Origin: Flavobacterium ranwuense
GTDB taxonomy: Bacteria; Bacteroidota; Bacteroidia; Flavobacteriales; Flavobacteriaceae
Assembly (NCBI RefSeq): GCF_004349315.1
Contig: NZ_SMLH01000001.1
Coordinates: 806,001-870,000, forward strand
DNA: 64,000 nucleotides
Direction: 5' to 3'
The position numbers and the translations under genes are program-made. A model generated the notes under the pieces. The model was not told the origin of the DNA, did not search any database, and was given only the letters and a program-made list of their open reading frames with translations. This document shows, piece by piece, positions 1 through 8,339 of the stretch (the first letter of the stretch is position 1; each line of letters begins with the position of its first letter).

Positions 1-194
1 TCGATGGTTTTGTGCTCGTTGTGCATGTGATGGCTGTACATGTGCGTGCCAATTTCGAAATGCTTTAACAATTTTCCGCTCGTACGGGTGTCTTCGGCGA
101 GAATCAAATCGACTTCCTTAAGAATCCGAATCGCTCGAAAAGTCATGTCTTCGAGATTGCCAATAGGCGTAGGAACGATGTATAATTTTGACAT
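1..194 (-). CDS. rsmI: 16S rRNA (cytidine1402-2'-O)-methyltransferase, N-terminal part
   Basis: The reverse strand encodes 64 residues starting MSKLYIVPTPIGNLEDMTFR, then LAEDTRTSGKLLKHF. The P-T-P-I-G-N-L and A-E-D-T-R-T motifs are the signature of RsmI, the SAM-dependent tetrapyrrole-methylase-fold enzyme that 2'-O-methylates C1402 of 16S rRNA in the ribosome P site. The start ATG is the complement of 192-194. The gene is cut by the window edge, so only the SAM-domain N-terminus is visible. It lies 77 bp downstream of the acidic-protein gene on the same strand. Confidence 0.93.
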   Translation of the reverse strand, partial: MSKLYIVPTPIGNLEDMTFRAIRILKEVDLILAEDTRTSGKLLKHFEIGTHMYSHHMHNEHKTI

Positions 195-271
195 AGATAA
201 AATAATTAAATACAAATTTTATAGAAAATCTGTATTTGTTCAAATGTATATTCAGAAAAATTCAAGGTAAT

Positions 272-1267
272 TTACAAGAATTTTTTCTCTATGACATCCA
301 TAAAACGTTCTTCATACTCTTGTTTTCCTTCCCAGTTATTGTAGTCCGGTTTTACCATTTCCTGAATAAAATCTCTGGTTTCGTAGAACGTATCAAACGT
401 GATTAATTGGTTTAAAACGCGGTTGTAATCTTCGCTGCTGTTTCCAAAAAGGTGTTTTATAAAAGCAATACGATCATTCAAATCAATATTGATTCCTTTG
501 GCTAATTTTTCGTTCAGTGAAACTGTTTTTTGTTCAACTGCTTCAGCTTCTTCTTTGACAGGTAATGTTTTTTCTTCCTCAGCAACGATTTCTTTTGGAG
601 TTTCGATTACTACTGCAGTAGGAATGTTTTCAATCTGTTGCACTTTTACAAACTGGGTATCATGGTAATTTCCGCCCAATAAATCTTCAAAAGAAATTTG
701 TACTGGTTCCATTTTCTTTGGCACTTCCAGTTCCGTTTCTACTTCCTCTTCTTGAGATAATTCAAAAGCCGGTGTGAATGCAGCTGTTTCAGGTTCTGAA
801 GTTTCTTTTTCCTCAGCAACTACTTCTTCCTCAATAACAGGTTCTTCAACAGGCTCTTCTTCTTTTTCTTCTTCCGCGGTTATTTCTTCATTAGAAATTG
901 TTTCTTCCAAAGGAGCTTCAACGGCTTCTTCTTCCACAATACTCGTTTCAGATGCATCAGCAGTTTCTATTGTTTCTTCCAAAGGCGTTTCAACAATTTC
1001 TGGGGCAATAGTTTCTTCAACTGCAGCTTTGATTTCCGGCTGAATCGAATCCGTTTTGTCAAAAATAGATTCAATTTTTTGTTCTACTTCGGCAGCGCCA
1101 ATAGTTGGTTTTACCTCACTAAAGTGTTCGTCTACAAATCGTAAGACAGAAAGTTTTTCATATAATTTCTGCGTTTCCAGATATAATTGATTGATATCAG
1201 ATTTATTTTTTAGTTGTAATACTCTGTGTGCAATGCTGATTAAATCGGCTTCCAATTTTTTTTTCAT
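272..1267 (-). CDS. Conserved acidic protein of unknown function (331 aa)
   Basis: I do not recognise a named family. The protein has three parts. The N-terminal ~60 residues are helical and begin MKKKLEADLISIAHRVLQLK. A long low-complexity middle (about residues 70-250) is dominated by Glu with Val, Ala, Thr and Pro. The compact C-terminal ~75 residues contain LNDRIAFIKHLFGNSSEDYN and an aromatic-rich end. There is no signal peptide or membrane segment, so it is probably cytoplasmic. The order (folded end, flexible acidic linker, folded end) suggests a scaffold or adaptor, which is inference. It is transcribed toward rsmI and diverges from tdk. Confidence 0.8.
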   Translation of the reverse strand: MKKKLEADLISIAHRVLQLKNKSDINQLYLETQKLYEKLSVLRFVDEHFSEVKPTIGAAEVEQKIESIFDKTDSIQPEIKAAVEETIAPEIVETPLEETIETADASETSIVEEEAVEAPLEETISNEEITAEEEKEEEPVEEPVIEEEVVAEEKETSEPETAAFTPAFELSQEEEVETELEVPKKMEPVQISFEDLLGGNYHDTQFVKVQQIENIPTAVVIETPKEIVAEEEKTLPVKEEAEAVEQKTVSLNEKLAKGINIDLNDRIAFIKHLFGNSSEDYNRVLNQLITFDTFYETRDFIQEMVKPDYNNWEGKQEYEERFMDVIEKKFL

Positions 1268-1410
1268 AACTTTGAAATTATAGTGTGTTAGGCGGGTCTT
1301 TTTAATAAATATCTTCCTGGTTTTTATTTAGCATAAGGAAGAAGGAACCTTTGCTCGCATGATTTTATTTTTTAAATAAGAGCTCGCGAATCTCCGATTT
1401 AATAAAAATG

Positions 1411-1440
1411 TTATACTTTTGAAACGACGTAAAAGTATAA
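1411..1440 (+). promoter_or_regulatory. Inverted repeat overlapping the tdk -7 promoter element
   Basis: A perfect 10-bp inverted repeat, TTATACTTTT (1411-1420) and AAAAGTATAA (1431-1440), is separated by 10 bp. Its left arm contains TACTTTTG (1414-1421), an exact match to the Bacteroidota -7 element. It could be an operator or a transcript-end hairpin. The element also rules out a TTG start at 1419, because that codon would lie inside the promoter. Confidence 0.5.
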
Positions 1441-1511
1441 AATTTTTAAGTCGGTTTTATCCATTACAAAGTAATAAAAACTATTCATTTTTTAAGTCAG
1501 AAAAATACAAA

Positions 1512-2105
1512 ATGTTTCTCGAAAATACAGTAAATCATAAAGAACAATTTGGTTGGATCGAAGTCATTTGTGGCTCCATGTTTTCGGGTAAAACCGAGGA
1601 ATTGATCCGTCGTTTGAAAAGAGCGCAGTTTGCCAAGCAAAAAGTAGAAATTTTCAAACCTGAAATAGATACACGCTATCATGACGATATGGTAGTTTCG
1701 CATGACGCTAACGAAATTCGTTCCACGCCCGTTCCCGCTGCCGCAAATATTGCTATTTTGGCGCAAGGTTGTGATGTGGTAGGAATTGACGAAGCACAAT
1801 TTTTTGATGACGAAATTGTCAAAATTTGTAACGATTTGGCCAATCAGGGAATCCGTGTCATTGTTGCCGGACTCGATATGGATTTCAAGGGAAATCCTTT
1901 TGGCCCGATGCCCGCACTAATGGCCACTGCCGAATATGTTACCAAAGTGCACGCCGTGTGTACCCGCACCGGAAATCTGGCGAATTACAGTTTCCGTAAA
2001 ACTGACAATGACAAACTTGTTATGCTTGGTGAAACCGAAGAATACGAACCGTTAAGCCGTGCTGCATATTATCATGCGATGCGGAAAGATCAGGAGAAAA
2101 AATAG
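1512..2105 (+). CDS. tdk: Thymidine kinase (type II)
   Basis: This enzyme phosphorylates thymidine to dTMP in the pyrimidine salvage pathway. The 197-residue product has a Walker A loop GSMFSGKT (residues 21-28), a DEAQFF motif with catalytic Glu94, and the lasso region VCTRTGNLANYSFRK. The start at 1512 is chosen because the frame's upstream TTG lies inside the -7 promoter and because homology begins near here. The zinc-knuckle ligands of the E. coli-type enzyme are mostly absent: Cys150 is followed by T-R-T rather than x-x-Cys, and the C-terminal pair is missing. A strong terminator follows at 2171-2221. Confidence 0.95.
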   Translation: MFLENTVNHKEQFGWIEVICGSMFSGKTEELIRRLKRAQFAKQKVEIFKPEIDTRYHDDMVVSHDANEIRSTPVPAAANIAILAQGCDVVGIDEAQFFDDEIVKICNDLANQGIRVIVAGLDMDFKGNPFGPMPALMATAEYVTKVHAVCTRTGNLANYSFRKTDNDKLVMLGETEEYEPLSRAAYYHAMRKDQEKK

Positions 2106-2109
2106 AAAT

Positions 2110-2142
2110 CCTCTCCCCAACCCTCTCCAAAAGAGAGGGAGA
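2110..2142. repeat. CCTCTCCCC-type intergenic repeat with hairpin
   Basis: A C/T-rich then G/A-rich tract forms the hairpin CCCTCTC (2121-2127) / GAGAGGG (2133-2139). It directly follows the tdk stop codon. Tracts of this wording are common extragenic repeats in many bacterial genomes. It lacks a U-run and is separate from the tdk terminator. Confidence 0.55.
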
Positions 2143-2170
2143 CGAAACTGGATTGAAATATAAAGTTATG

Positions 2171-2221
2171 AAAAAGACAAACCCTTTCAGAGTTTAGAAC
2201 TCCGAAAGGGTTTGTCTTTTT
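2171..2221. terminator. Bidirectional rho-independent terminator between tdk and rpoN
   Basis: There is a perfect 18-bp stem: AAAAAGACAAACCCTTTC (2171-2188) pairs with 2204-2221. A further GAGTT/AACTC pairing lies inside, and there are A and T runs on both sides. It sits between the convergent tdk and rpoN genes and can serve both. Confidence 0.9.
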
Positions 2222-2344
2222 ATAGAAACATTGTTGTTTAGATTGTTTTAAAGAAAAACTGCACAATAAAATATATAATCCATAATGTTTTTTTTAGCAA
2301 CACTAAATCTCAAATCGTTAATCAGCAATCTAAAATCAACAATT

Positions 2345-3811
2345 TTACATCTTCTTTCTCATTCTCGCCACCGGAATATCGAGTTGTTCTCTGTATTTTG
2401 CAATTGTTCTTCTCGCGATTGGATAGCCTTTTTCTTTTAGGATTTCTGCTAGTTGATCGTCAGGAAGTGGTTTTTTCTTGTCTTCTTCCTCAATTGTATT
2501 CTGAAGAATTTTCTTGATTTCCAGTGTAGAAACATCTTCACCTTGGTCATTTTTCATTGCTTCCGAGAAAAATTCCTTAATCAGTTTCGTGCCATAAGGC
2601 GTTTCTACATATTTGCTGTTGGCTACACGCGAAATCGTCGAAATATCAAGACCTACCATGTCAGCAATATCTTTCAGGATCATCGGCTTCAACTTGGTTT
2701 CATCACCATCCAGGAAATAGTCGCCCTGATAATGCATAATCGCATTCATGGTTACAAAAAGCGTTTCCTGGCGTTGGCGAATCGCATCAATAAACCATTT
2801 AGCCGAATCCAGTTTTTGTTTGATAAATTGCACCGCATCTTTTTGCTGAGCTGATTTATCACGGGAATCCTTATACGTTTGCATCATTTCCTGATAATCT
2901 TTCGAAACGTGCAGGGAAGGAGCATTTCGTCCGTTTAAGGTCAATTCCAGTTCACCGTCTACAATTCTGATGGCAAAATCAGGAACTACATTTTCCGTCA
3001 CTTTATTGTTTCCGGTAAAGGATCCGCCTGGTTTTGGATTCAGTTTTTCTATTTCGTGAATGGCTTTTTTCAGTTGCTCATTCGAAACATTGTATTTTTG
3101 TAACAGCTTATCGTAATGTTTTTTGGTAAACGCATCAAACTGATTTTCGATAATATCAGTGGCTAGTTCCACGTATTCCGTTGGTGTTTTGTGTTTCAAC
3201 TGCAACAACAAACATTCCTGCAAATCACGCGCTCCTACACCGGATGGTTCCAGTTCATGAATTACCTGCAGCATTTTCTCTACCATTTTTTCATCGGTGT
3301 AAATGCCTTGTGTAAACGCCATGTCGTCCACCATATCAGGAACGCTTCTGCGGATATAACCCATGTCGTCGATACTTCCTACTAGAAATTCAGCAATTTC
3401 ACGCTCTTCATCATTCAGGATGAACGTATTCAACTGATTGATTAAATCTTGATGAAAACTCACCGGTGCGGCAAAAGGCGTTTCGCGATCTTCATCGTCG
3501 TCGCTGTAATTGTTGGCCTGTGTTTTATAATCCGGAGTTTCGTCGTTGCTTAAATATTCGTCAATATTGATGTCTTCGGCTTCAATTCTATCCGATTCTG
3601 AATCATCATAATCGTCATAATCTTCGTTTTCGAACTCGTCCTTTTCATGTTCATCTTCTTCTTTTCCGGCTTCCAAAGCTGGATTTTCGTTCATTTCTTC
3701 CAATAAACGTTGTTCGAAAGCTTGCGTAGGCAATTGAATTAACTTCATCAACTGGATTTGTTGAGGAGATAATTTCTGTGATAATTTTAAATTTAAGAAT
3801 TGCTTTAGCAT
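2345..3811 (-). CDS. rpoN: RNA polymerase sigma-54 factor
   Basis: This is sigma-54, which directs RNA polymerase to -24/-12 promoters that need an AAA+ activator. The 488-residue protein shows the Gln/Leu-rich region I (LSQKLSPQQIQLMKLIQLP, residues ~10-28), a very acidic region II with Asp/Glu runs (~50-115), the core-binding domain, and the C-terminal RpoN box ARRTIAKYRE near residue 465, just before the C-terminus. Length is normal for the family. It lies downstream of asnS on the same strand, separated by a repeat-filled 80-bp spacer. Confidence 0.97.
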   Translation of the reverse strand: MLKQFLNLKLSQKLSPQQIQLMKLIQLPTQAFEQRLLEEMNENPALEAGKEEDEHEKDEFENEDYDDYDDSESDRIEAEDINIDEYLSNDETPDYKTQANNYSDDDEDRETPFAAPVSFHQDLINQLNTFILNDEEREIAEFLVGSIDDMGYIRRSVPDMVDDMAFTQGIYTDEKMVEKMLQVIHELEPSGVGARDLQECLLLQLKHKTPTEYVELATDIIENQFDAFTKKHYDKLLQKYNVSNEQLKKAIHEIEKLNPKPGGSFTGNNKVTENVVPDFAIRIVDGELELTLNGRNAPSLHVSKDYQEMMQTYKDSRDKSAQQKDAVQFIKQKLDSAKWFIDAIRQRQETLFVTMNAIMHYQGDYFLDGDETKLKPMILKDIADMVGLDISTISRVANSKYVETPYGTKLIKEFFSEAMKNDQGEDVSTLEIKKILQNTIEEEDKKKPLPDDQLAEILKEKGYPIARRTIAKYREQLDIPVARMRKKM

Positions 3812-3814
3812 GTT

Positions 3815-3885
3815 AGTTTATTTGGGTATTCGTTTATTTGGTTATTTGGAATCGAATCCACAAATAACCAAATCCACAAATCAAC
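3815..3885. repeat. Intergenic AACCAAAT-type word repeat between asnS and rpoN
   Basis: The spacer consists almost only of variants of TTATTTGG / ACAAATAACC. It includes GGTTATTTG and its complement CAAATAACC, which form a hairpin across a 12-nt loop. Similar words fill the spacers at 19381-19415, 24483-24512, 30228-30262 and 31589-31632. Confidence 0.6.
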
Positions 3886-3891
3886 TTTTTA

Positions 3892-5328
3892 TTAAAATTC
3901 CGCATTCATTGGCGTTCTAGGGAAAGGAATTACGTCACGAATGTTTGTCATTCCTGTTACAAATAATACCAATCTTTCGAATCCAAGTCCAAAACCAGAG
4001 TGAACTGCTGAACCGAATCTACGAGTATCAAGATACCACCATAATTCTTCTTCATCAATTCCTAAGGCTTTCATTTTTTCAACCAAAACATCAAAACGCT
4101 CTTCTCTTTGAGAACCTCCCACGATTTCTCCAATTCCAGGGAAAAGGATATCCATCGCACGAACTGTTTTTCCGTCTTCGTTCAAACGCATGTAAAATGC
4201 TTTGATATTTGCTGGGTAATCAAACAAGATTACCGGACATTTAAAGTGTTTCTCCACCAAGTAACGCTCGTGTTCTGATTGTAAATCAGCACCCCATTCG
4301 TTGATGATATAGTTGAATTTTTTCTTTTTATTTGGCGTACAATCTCTTAAAATATCAATTGCTTCTGTGTACGAAACACGTTTGAAATTGTTTTCCAAAA
4401 CAAAGTTTAGTTTGTCAAGCAAAGCCATTTCGCTTCTCTCTGCAACCGGTTTTGATTTCTCTTCATCCAATAAACGTCCTTCAAGGAATTTCAAATCCTC
4501 CGGACATTTGTCCATGGTATATTTGATTACATACTGAATAAAATCTTCAGCCAAATCCATGTTGTCATTCAAATCATTGAACGCCACTTCCGGCTCAATC
4601 ATCCAAAATTCCGCAAGGTGACGCGAAGTATTCGAGTTTTCAGCTCTAAAGGTTGGTCCAAAAGTATAAATCTGACCTAAAGCCATCGCAAAAGTTTCTC
4701 CTTCCAGTTGTCCCGAAACCGTAAGATTCGTTTCTTTTCCGAAGAAATCTTCTTTATAATTCACTTTTCCGTCTTCGGTTCTTGGCGTTCCGTCAAATGG
4801 CAAAGCGGTAACTTTAAACATTTCACCGGCACCTTCCGCATCCGATCCGGTGATGATTGGCGTATTTACATACACAAAACCTTTCTCCTGAAAATAACTG
4901 TGAACCGCATACGATAATACCGAACGCACTCTCATAATTGCTCCAAACATATTGGTACGAACTCTTAAATGCGCATTTTCACGCAAGAAATCCAAGCTCG
5001 GTTTGTTTTTAGGTTGTATTGGGAATTTCTCCGCATCTGAATCTCCAAGGATTTCCAGTTTAGCCACCTGAATTTCAAATTTCTGTCCGGCACCTTTACT
5101 TTCCACCAAAGTTCCTGTCACAGATATTGCTGCTCCAGTCGTAATTCTCTTCAACGTTTCGTCTGGCGTGTTCTCAAAATCGACAACACATTGTATATTA
5201 TCAATGGTCGAACCATCGTTTAAGGCAATAAATTGATTGTTTCTAAAAGTTCTCACCCATCCTTTTGCATTTACTTCATGAAGCGTCGTGGTACTGTTTA
5301 GTAAGTCTTTAACTTTTGTATGTCTCAT
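3892..5328 (-). CDS. asnS: Asparaginyl-tRNA synthetase
   Basis: This class IIb synthetase charges tRNA-Asn with asparagine. The 478-residue protein has an N-terminal OB-fold anticodon-binding domain ([17 protein letters not shown]), class II motif 2 ([21 protein letters not shown]) and motif 3 ([10 protein letters not shown]). It ends in the typical [12 protein letters not shown]. The start [10 protein letters not shown] at 5328 is preferred because the upstream part of the frame overlaps the -7 promoter TATATTTG at 5381-5374. Length and motifs are normal. Confidence 0.97.
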   Translation of the reverse strand: MRHTKVKDLLNSTTTLHEVNAKGWVRTFRNNQFIALNDGSTIDNIQCVVDFENTPDETLKRITTGAAISVTGTLVESKGAGQKFEIQVAKLEILGDSDAEKFPIQPKNKPSLDFLRENAHLRVRTNMFGAIMRVRSVLSYAVHSYFQEKGFVYVNTPIITGSDAEGAGEMFKVTALPFDGTPRTEDGKVNYKEDFFGKETNLTVSGQLEGETFAMALGQIYTFGPTFRAENSNTSRHLAEFWMIEPEVAFNDLNDNMDLAEDFIQYVIKYTMDKCPEDLKFLEGRLLDEEKSKPVAERSEMALLDKLNFVLENNFKRVSYTEAIDILRDCTPNKKKKFNYIINEWGADLQSEHERYLVEKHFKCPVILFDYPANIKAFYMRLNEDGKTVRAMDILFPGIGEIVGGSQREERFDVLVEKMKALGIDEEELWWYLDTRRFGSAVHSGFGLGFERLVLFVTGMTNIRDVIPFPRTPMNAEF

Positions 5329-5373
5329 TTTATGTGTATAATTGATATTAAAAATTGTCTTGTGACTGAACTG

Positions 5374-5381
5374 CAAATATA
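5374..5381 (-). promoter_or_regulatory. -7 promoter element of asnS
   Basis: The reverse strand reads TATATTTG, an exact match to the Bacteroidota TAnnTTTG element, 45 bp upstream of the chosen asnS ATG. It decides against the longer frame beginning at 5376. Confidence 0.55.
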
Positions 5382-5419
5382 AATGATTTGTTTGTAATTG
5401 TCATGGTGAGAAATAGGGT

Positions 5420-5716
5420 AATCTGGAGCTATTTCCCGCTATTCGCTATATCTTTTACTTTTTAAAGAAAAAAGTAAAAGGATGCCGCTGCTATCGAGGC
5501 TAAACGAATGGAGTTATTTGAAATCTTACAGAAATCTTCGGATAAATTTCCTGTGCCGTTTTGTAACCTTTCAGATAAAATGGATTAGTGAAATCACTTG
5601 TAGTTTCCACAATTCCAAATCCTGTCAGGGTTCAAAACCCTGACAGGATTGAAAAAGATTGTAACGAATAGCGGGACACGAGCGTAGCGAACTGACGAAG
5701 TAAACAGCTCCAGATT
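5420..5716. repeat. Composite palindromic intergenic element (~300 bp)
   Basis: This fills most of the 407-bp gene-free gap between asnS and the RND gene. Nested inverted repeats bound it: outer arms AATCTGGAGCT (5420-5430) and AGCTCCAGATT (5706-5716), inner arms TCCCGCTATTCG (5434-5445) and CGAATAGCGGGA (5665-5676). Inside are a near-palindrome (5452-5480, CTTTTAC...GTAAAAG) and a perfect 15-bp hairpin (5618-5650). No coding sequence is apparent. The 5434-5500 part resembles the reverse strand of 62204-62300. It looks like a non-autonomous, MITE-like or REP-type element. Confidence 0.65.
5618..5650. repeat. Perfect 15-bp hairpin, CCTGTCAGGG type
   Basis: AATCCTGTCAGGGTT (5618-5632) and AACCCTGACAGGATT (5636-5650) are perfectly complementary around the loop CAA. 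Neither strand has a T-run after the stem, so it is better read as a palindromic repeat unit inside the larger element than as a terminator. Confidence 0.7.
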
Positions 5717-5735
5717 GCTTCGTTTCTCGCAACGA

Positions 5736-8153
5736 CTATTTATTTTTTTCGAAATTGTCAATCTCTTCATCGGTGTGTTCGATGATGTCAATTTTTGGTT
5801 CGATGAATTCCTGTTCGTTGGCCAATGTTTTATTCAACGTCAATACCAAAGCCGGCAATAACATCAAATTCGACAGCATTCCGAATAATAATGTCAACGA
5901 AATCAATCCGCCAAGAGCGATTGTTCCTCCAAAACTGGACAACATAAACACCGAAAACCCGAAGAATAGCACGATAGAAGTATAAAACATGCTCAAACCG
6001 GCATCTGTAAATGTGGCGTAAACCGACTTGCGAATTTTCCAGTTATTTTTCTTCAATTCCTCGCGGTATTGCGCTAAAAATCGAATCGTATCATCAACCG
6101 AAAGTCCAAATGCGATTCCGAAAACCAAAATCGTTGATGGTTTCAACGGAATATCCAAATAGCCCATAATTCCTGCTGTTAACAACAAAGGCAATAAATT
6201 CGGGATAATGGAAACCAGTACCATTTTGAACGAACGGAACATAAACGCCACCAAAAGGGAGGTCAGGAAAAAGGCAAAAACCAAAGACGAAAGTAAATTG
6301 TCCAGTAGGTAACCGGTTCCTTTTTGGAAAACCAATGCTTTTCCGGTAATACTAACGTTATACTGACTTGGCGGGAAAAGTTTATCGGCTTTTTTGCGAA
6401 TTTCGGCTTCAATTTTGGCAATATTATCACCGTTTTCATCGCGCATAAAAGTTGTGATTCGGGCAAATTGTCCTGTCGAATCCACGTAGCTTTTCATCAG
6501 ATTGTCTTTGGAATTTTTCGTGGCATTTTTAGCATACGACAAAATAAACGATTGTTCCTGTGACGTAGGCAATTCGTAATATTCAGGGTTTCCGTTGTAA
6601 TACGCTTGCTTGGAATATTTAACCAAATTAACAATAGAAATGGGTTTTGACAGTTCCGGAATTTCGTCAATAGTTTGCTCGAGTTCTTCCATCCGCCTCA
6701 GCGTAGACAATCTCATGACTCCTTTTTTACGTTTGGTATCAATCATGATTTCCAGCGGCATAACACCATCAAACTCTTTTTCGAAGAAAACAATGTCTTC
6801 AAAAAAGGCTTCTTTTTTAGGCATGTCTTCGATTAAACTGCCTGAAATACGCATTTTGTAAATACCTACGATACTAATCACCAAAAGAAGAATGGCAACG
6901 ACGTAAATAGAGAAGCGATTGTACTTTACGTTTCTCAGAATCCAATCCATAAAAACCTTGACATAATTACGGTCTAAATGCTCGATATGACGGTCTTTTG
7001 GTGGTGGAATGTAACTGTGAAAAATAGGGATTACAATGATACACAAAAAGAAAAGTGCCATGATATTAATAGAAGTTACCACCCCAAATTCCAATAATAA
7101 TTGATTGTTTGAAGCGACAAATGTAGCAAAACCAATGGCTGTGGTAAGATTGGTCATTAGTGTTGCCATTCCCACTTTGGTGGTGACACGCTGTAATGCT
7201 TTGGCTTTATTACGATGGACTTTGTATTCCTGATGGTATTTATTGGTCAGGAAAATACAATTCGGAATCCCGATTACGATGATTAAAGAAGGAACTAAAG
7301 CCGTTAAAACCGTGATTTCGTAATTCAGTAATCCTAAAAACCCAAAAGACCACATTACCCCAATAATTACAATTACCATTGATATTAAGGTAGCTCTAAA
7401 ACTTCTGAAAAAGAAGAAGAAAAGCAATGACGTGACCAATAATGAGGCTCCAATGAAGATGCTTATTTCGTCAACAATCGTTTTTGCATTCAGCGTTCGG
7501 ATATAAGGCATTCCCGAAACGCGCAGGTCGACTCCGGTTTCTTTTTCGAATGTTTCGACTGCAGGAACGAGTTTTTCTAGGATAAAATCTTTTCGAGCCG
7601 CCGTGTTTACAATTTTTTTATCCATGTAAACGGCAGAGCGAATGCTTCCTGATCTTTTGTTGAAAAGCAATCCTTCATAAAAAGGCAAATCATTGAAAAG
7701 TTCCTTTTTTATTTTTTGAAGATAGGCTTTGTCAACGGTTTTGCTTTGGTCAACAAAAGGAACCAATTCGAAGGTTTCCAGCGAATCATTTTTTTGTAAT
7801 TTTTTTAAGTTATTTAATGAAATTACTAAATCTACCGCTTTGTCTTCTTTAAGAGTGTTTATCAGTTTACTCCAGGAAGCATAAGCTTTTGGGGTAAAAA
7901 TGGCGTTGTCTTTTACGCCGATAATGACAAGATTTCCTTCTTCACCAAATTTATTCAAAAAGGCATTGTACTGTATATTTACAATATTGTCATCCGGTAA
8001 TAAATTGGCTTCGGTAAAAGTGAAGTGGATATTCTTCCATTGCATTGCTAAAAGAGCTGTTATCGCTACAATAATGGATAACATCAAAATTCTATTTCTA
8101 AGGACAATTCGGGCTATTAATTCCCAAAATCCTAAACTAAACCACTTCATCAT
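5736..8153 (-). CDS. RND/MMPL-family transporter (805 aa)
   Basis: This is a predicted inner-membrane exporter of the MMPL/HAE3 branch of the RND superfamily, driven by proton flux. It has the duplicated RND layout. TM1 (~15-37) is followed by a large periplasmic loop, then TM2-6 (~225-370) with a break around residues 400-430. A second loop follows, then TM8-12 (~620-770) containing LSVDDTIRFLAQYREE, the region of the proton-relay Asp. The C-terminus is a charged cytoplasmic tail. No membrane-fusion or TolC-like partner is adjacent, so the substrate (lipid or hopanoid-like in some relatives) cannot be assigned. Confidence 0.88.
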   Translation of the reverse strand: MMKWFSLGFWELIARIVLRNRILMLSIIVAITALLAMQWKNIHFTFTEANLLPDDNIVNIQYNAFLNKFGEEGNLVIIGVKDNAIFTPKAYASWSKLINTLKEDKAVDLVISLNNLKKLQKNDSLETFELVPFVDQSKTVDKAYLQKIKKELFNDLPFYEGLLFNKRSGSIRSAVYMDKKIVNTAARKDFILEKLVPAVETFEKETGVDLRVSGMPYIRTLNAKTIVDEISIFIGASLLVTSLLFFFFFRSFRATLISMVIVIIGVMWSFGFLGLLNYEITVLTALVPSLIIVIGIPNCIFLTNKYHQEYKVHRNKAKALQRVTTKVGMATLMTNLTTAIGFATFVASNNQLLLEFGVVTSINIMALFFLCIIVIPIFHSYIPPPKDRHIEHLDRNYVKVFMDWILRNVKYNRFSIYVVAILLLVISIVGIYKMRISGSLIEDMPKKEAFFEDIVFFEKEFDGVMPLEIMIDTKRKKGVMRLSTLRRMEELEQTIDEIPELSKPISIVNLVKYSKQAYYNGNPEYYELPTSQEQSFILSYAKNATKNSKDNLMKSYVDSTGQFARITTFMRDENGDNIAKIEAEIRKKADKLFPPSQYNVSITGKALVFQKGTGYLLDNLLSSLVFAFFLTSLLVAFMFRSFKMVLVSIIPNLLPLLLTAGIMGYLDIPLKPSTILVFGIAFGLSVDDTIRFLAQYREELKKNNWKIRKSVYATFTDAGLSMFYTSIVLFFGFSVFMLSSFGGTIALGGLISLTLLFGMLSNLMLLPALVLTLNKTLANEQEFIEPKIDIIEHTDEEIDNFEKNK

Positions 8154-8172
8154 AAGTCATATTTAACGGTGG

Positions 8173-8180
8173 CAAAGGTA
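8173..8180 (-). promoter_or_regulatory. -7 promoter element of the RND gene
   Basis: The reverse strand reads TACCTTTG, an exact TAnnTTTG match, 20 bp upstream of the ATG at 8153. Confidence 0.55.
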
Positions 8181-8279
8181 GTTAAAACCGCTATAAATCA
8201 TTTATTTTAACTAAAATTTTATGACTAATTATCCCCGTTTTTTATTTTACAATAAAATAATTTTGTGGGATATAAATTA

Positions 8280-8287
8280 TACATTTG
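8280..8287 (+). promoter_or_regulatory. -7 promoter element of the antiporter operon
   Basis: TACATTTG matches TAnnTTTG and lies 53 bp before the ATG at 8340. No -33 TTG at the ideal 17-19 bp spacing is obvious. Confidence 0.45.
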
Positions 8288-8339
8288 AATTTCTCATCTT
8301 TGTTTTTTTAGAGTTGAGTACGAATACATAAAAATTGAT

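Noticed and set aside
40..270. 76-codon frame on the plus strand at the window start
   Set aside because: It overlaps rsmI, whose reverse-strand product has clear family motifs.
774..1043. Ser-rich open frame on the plus strand
   Set aside because: It is the antisense of the Glu-rich low-complexity part of the acidic protein (GAA codons read as TTC/TCT in reverse). No promoter or start signal supports it.
5618..5650. Strong hairpin considered as a terminator of the RND gene
   Set aside because: There is no T-run after the stem on either strand, and it sits inside a larger palindromic element. It was kept as a repeat instead.
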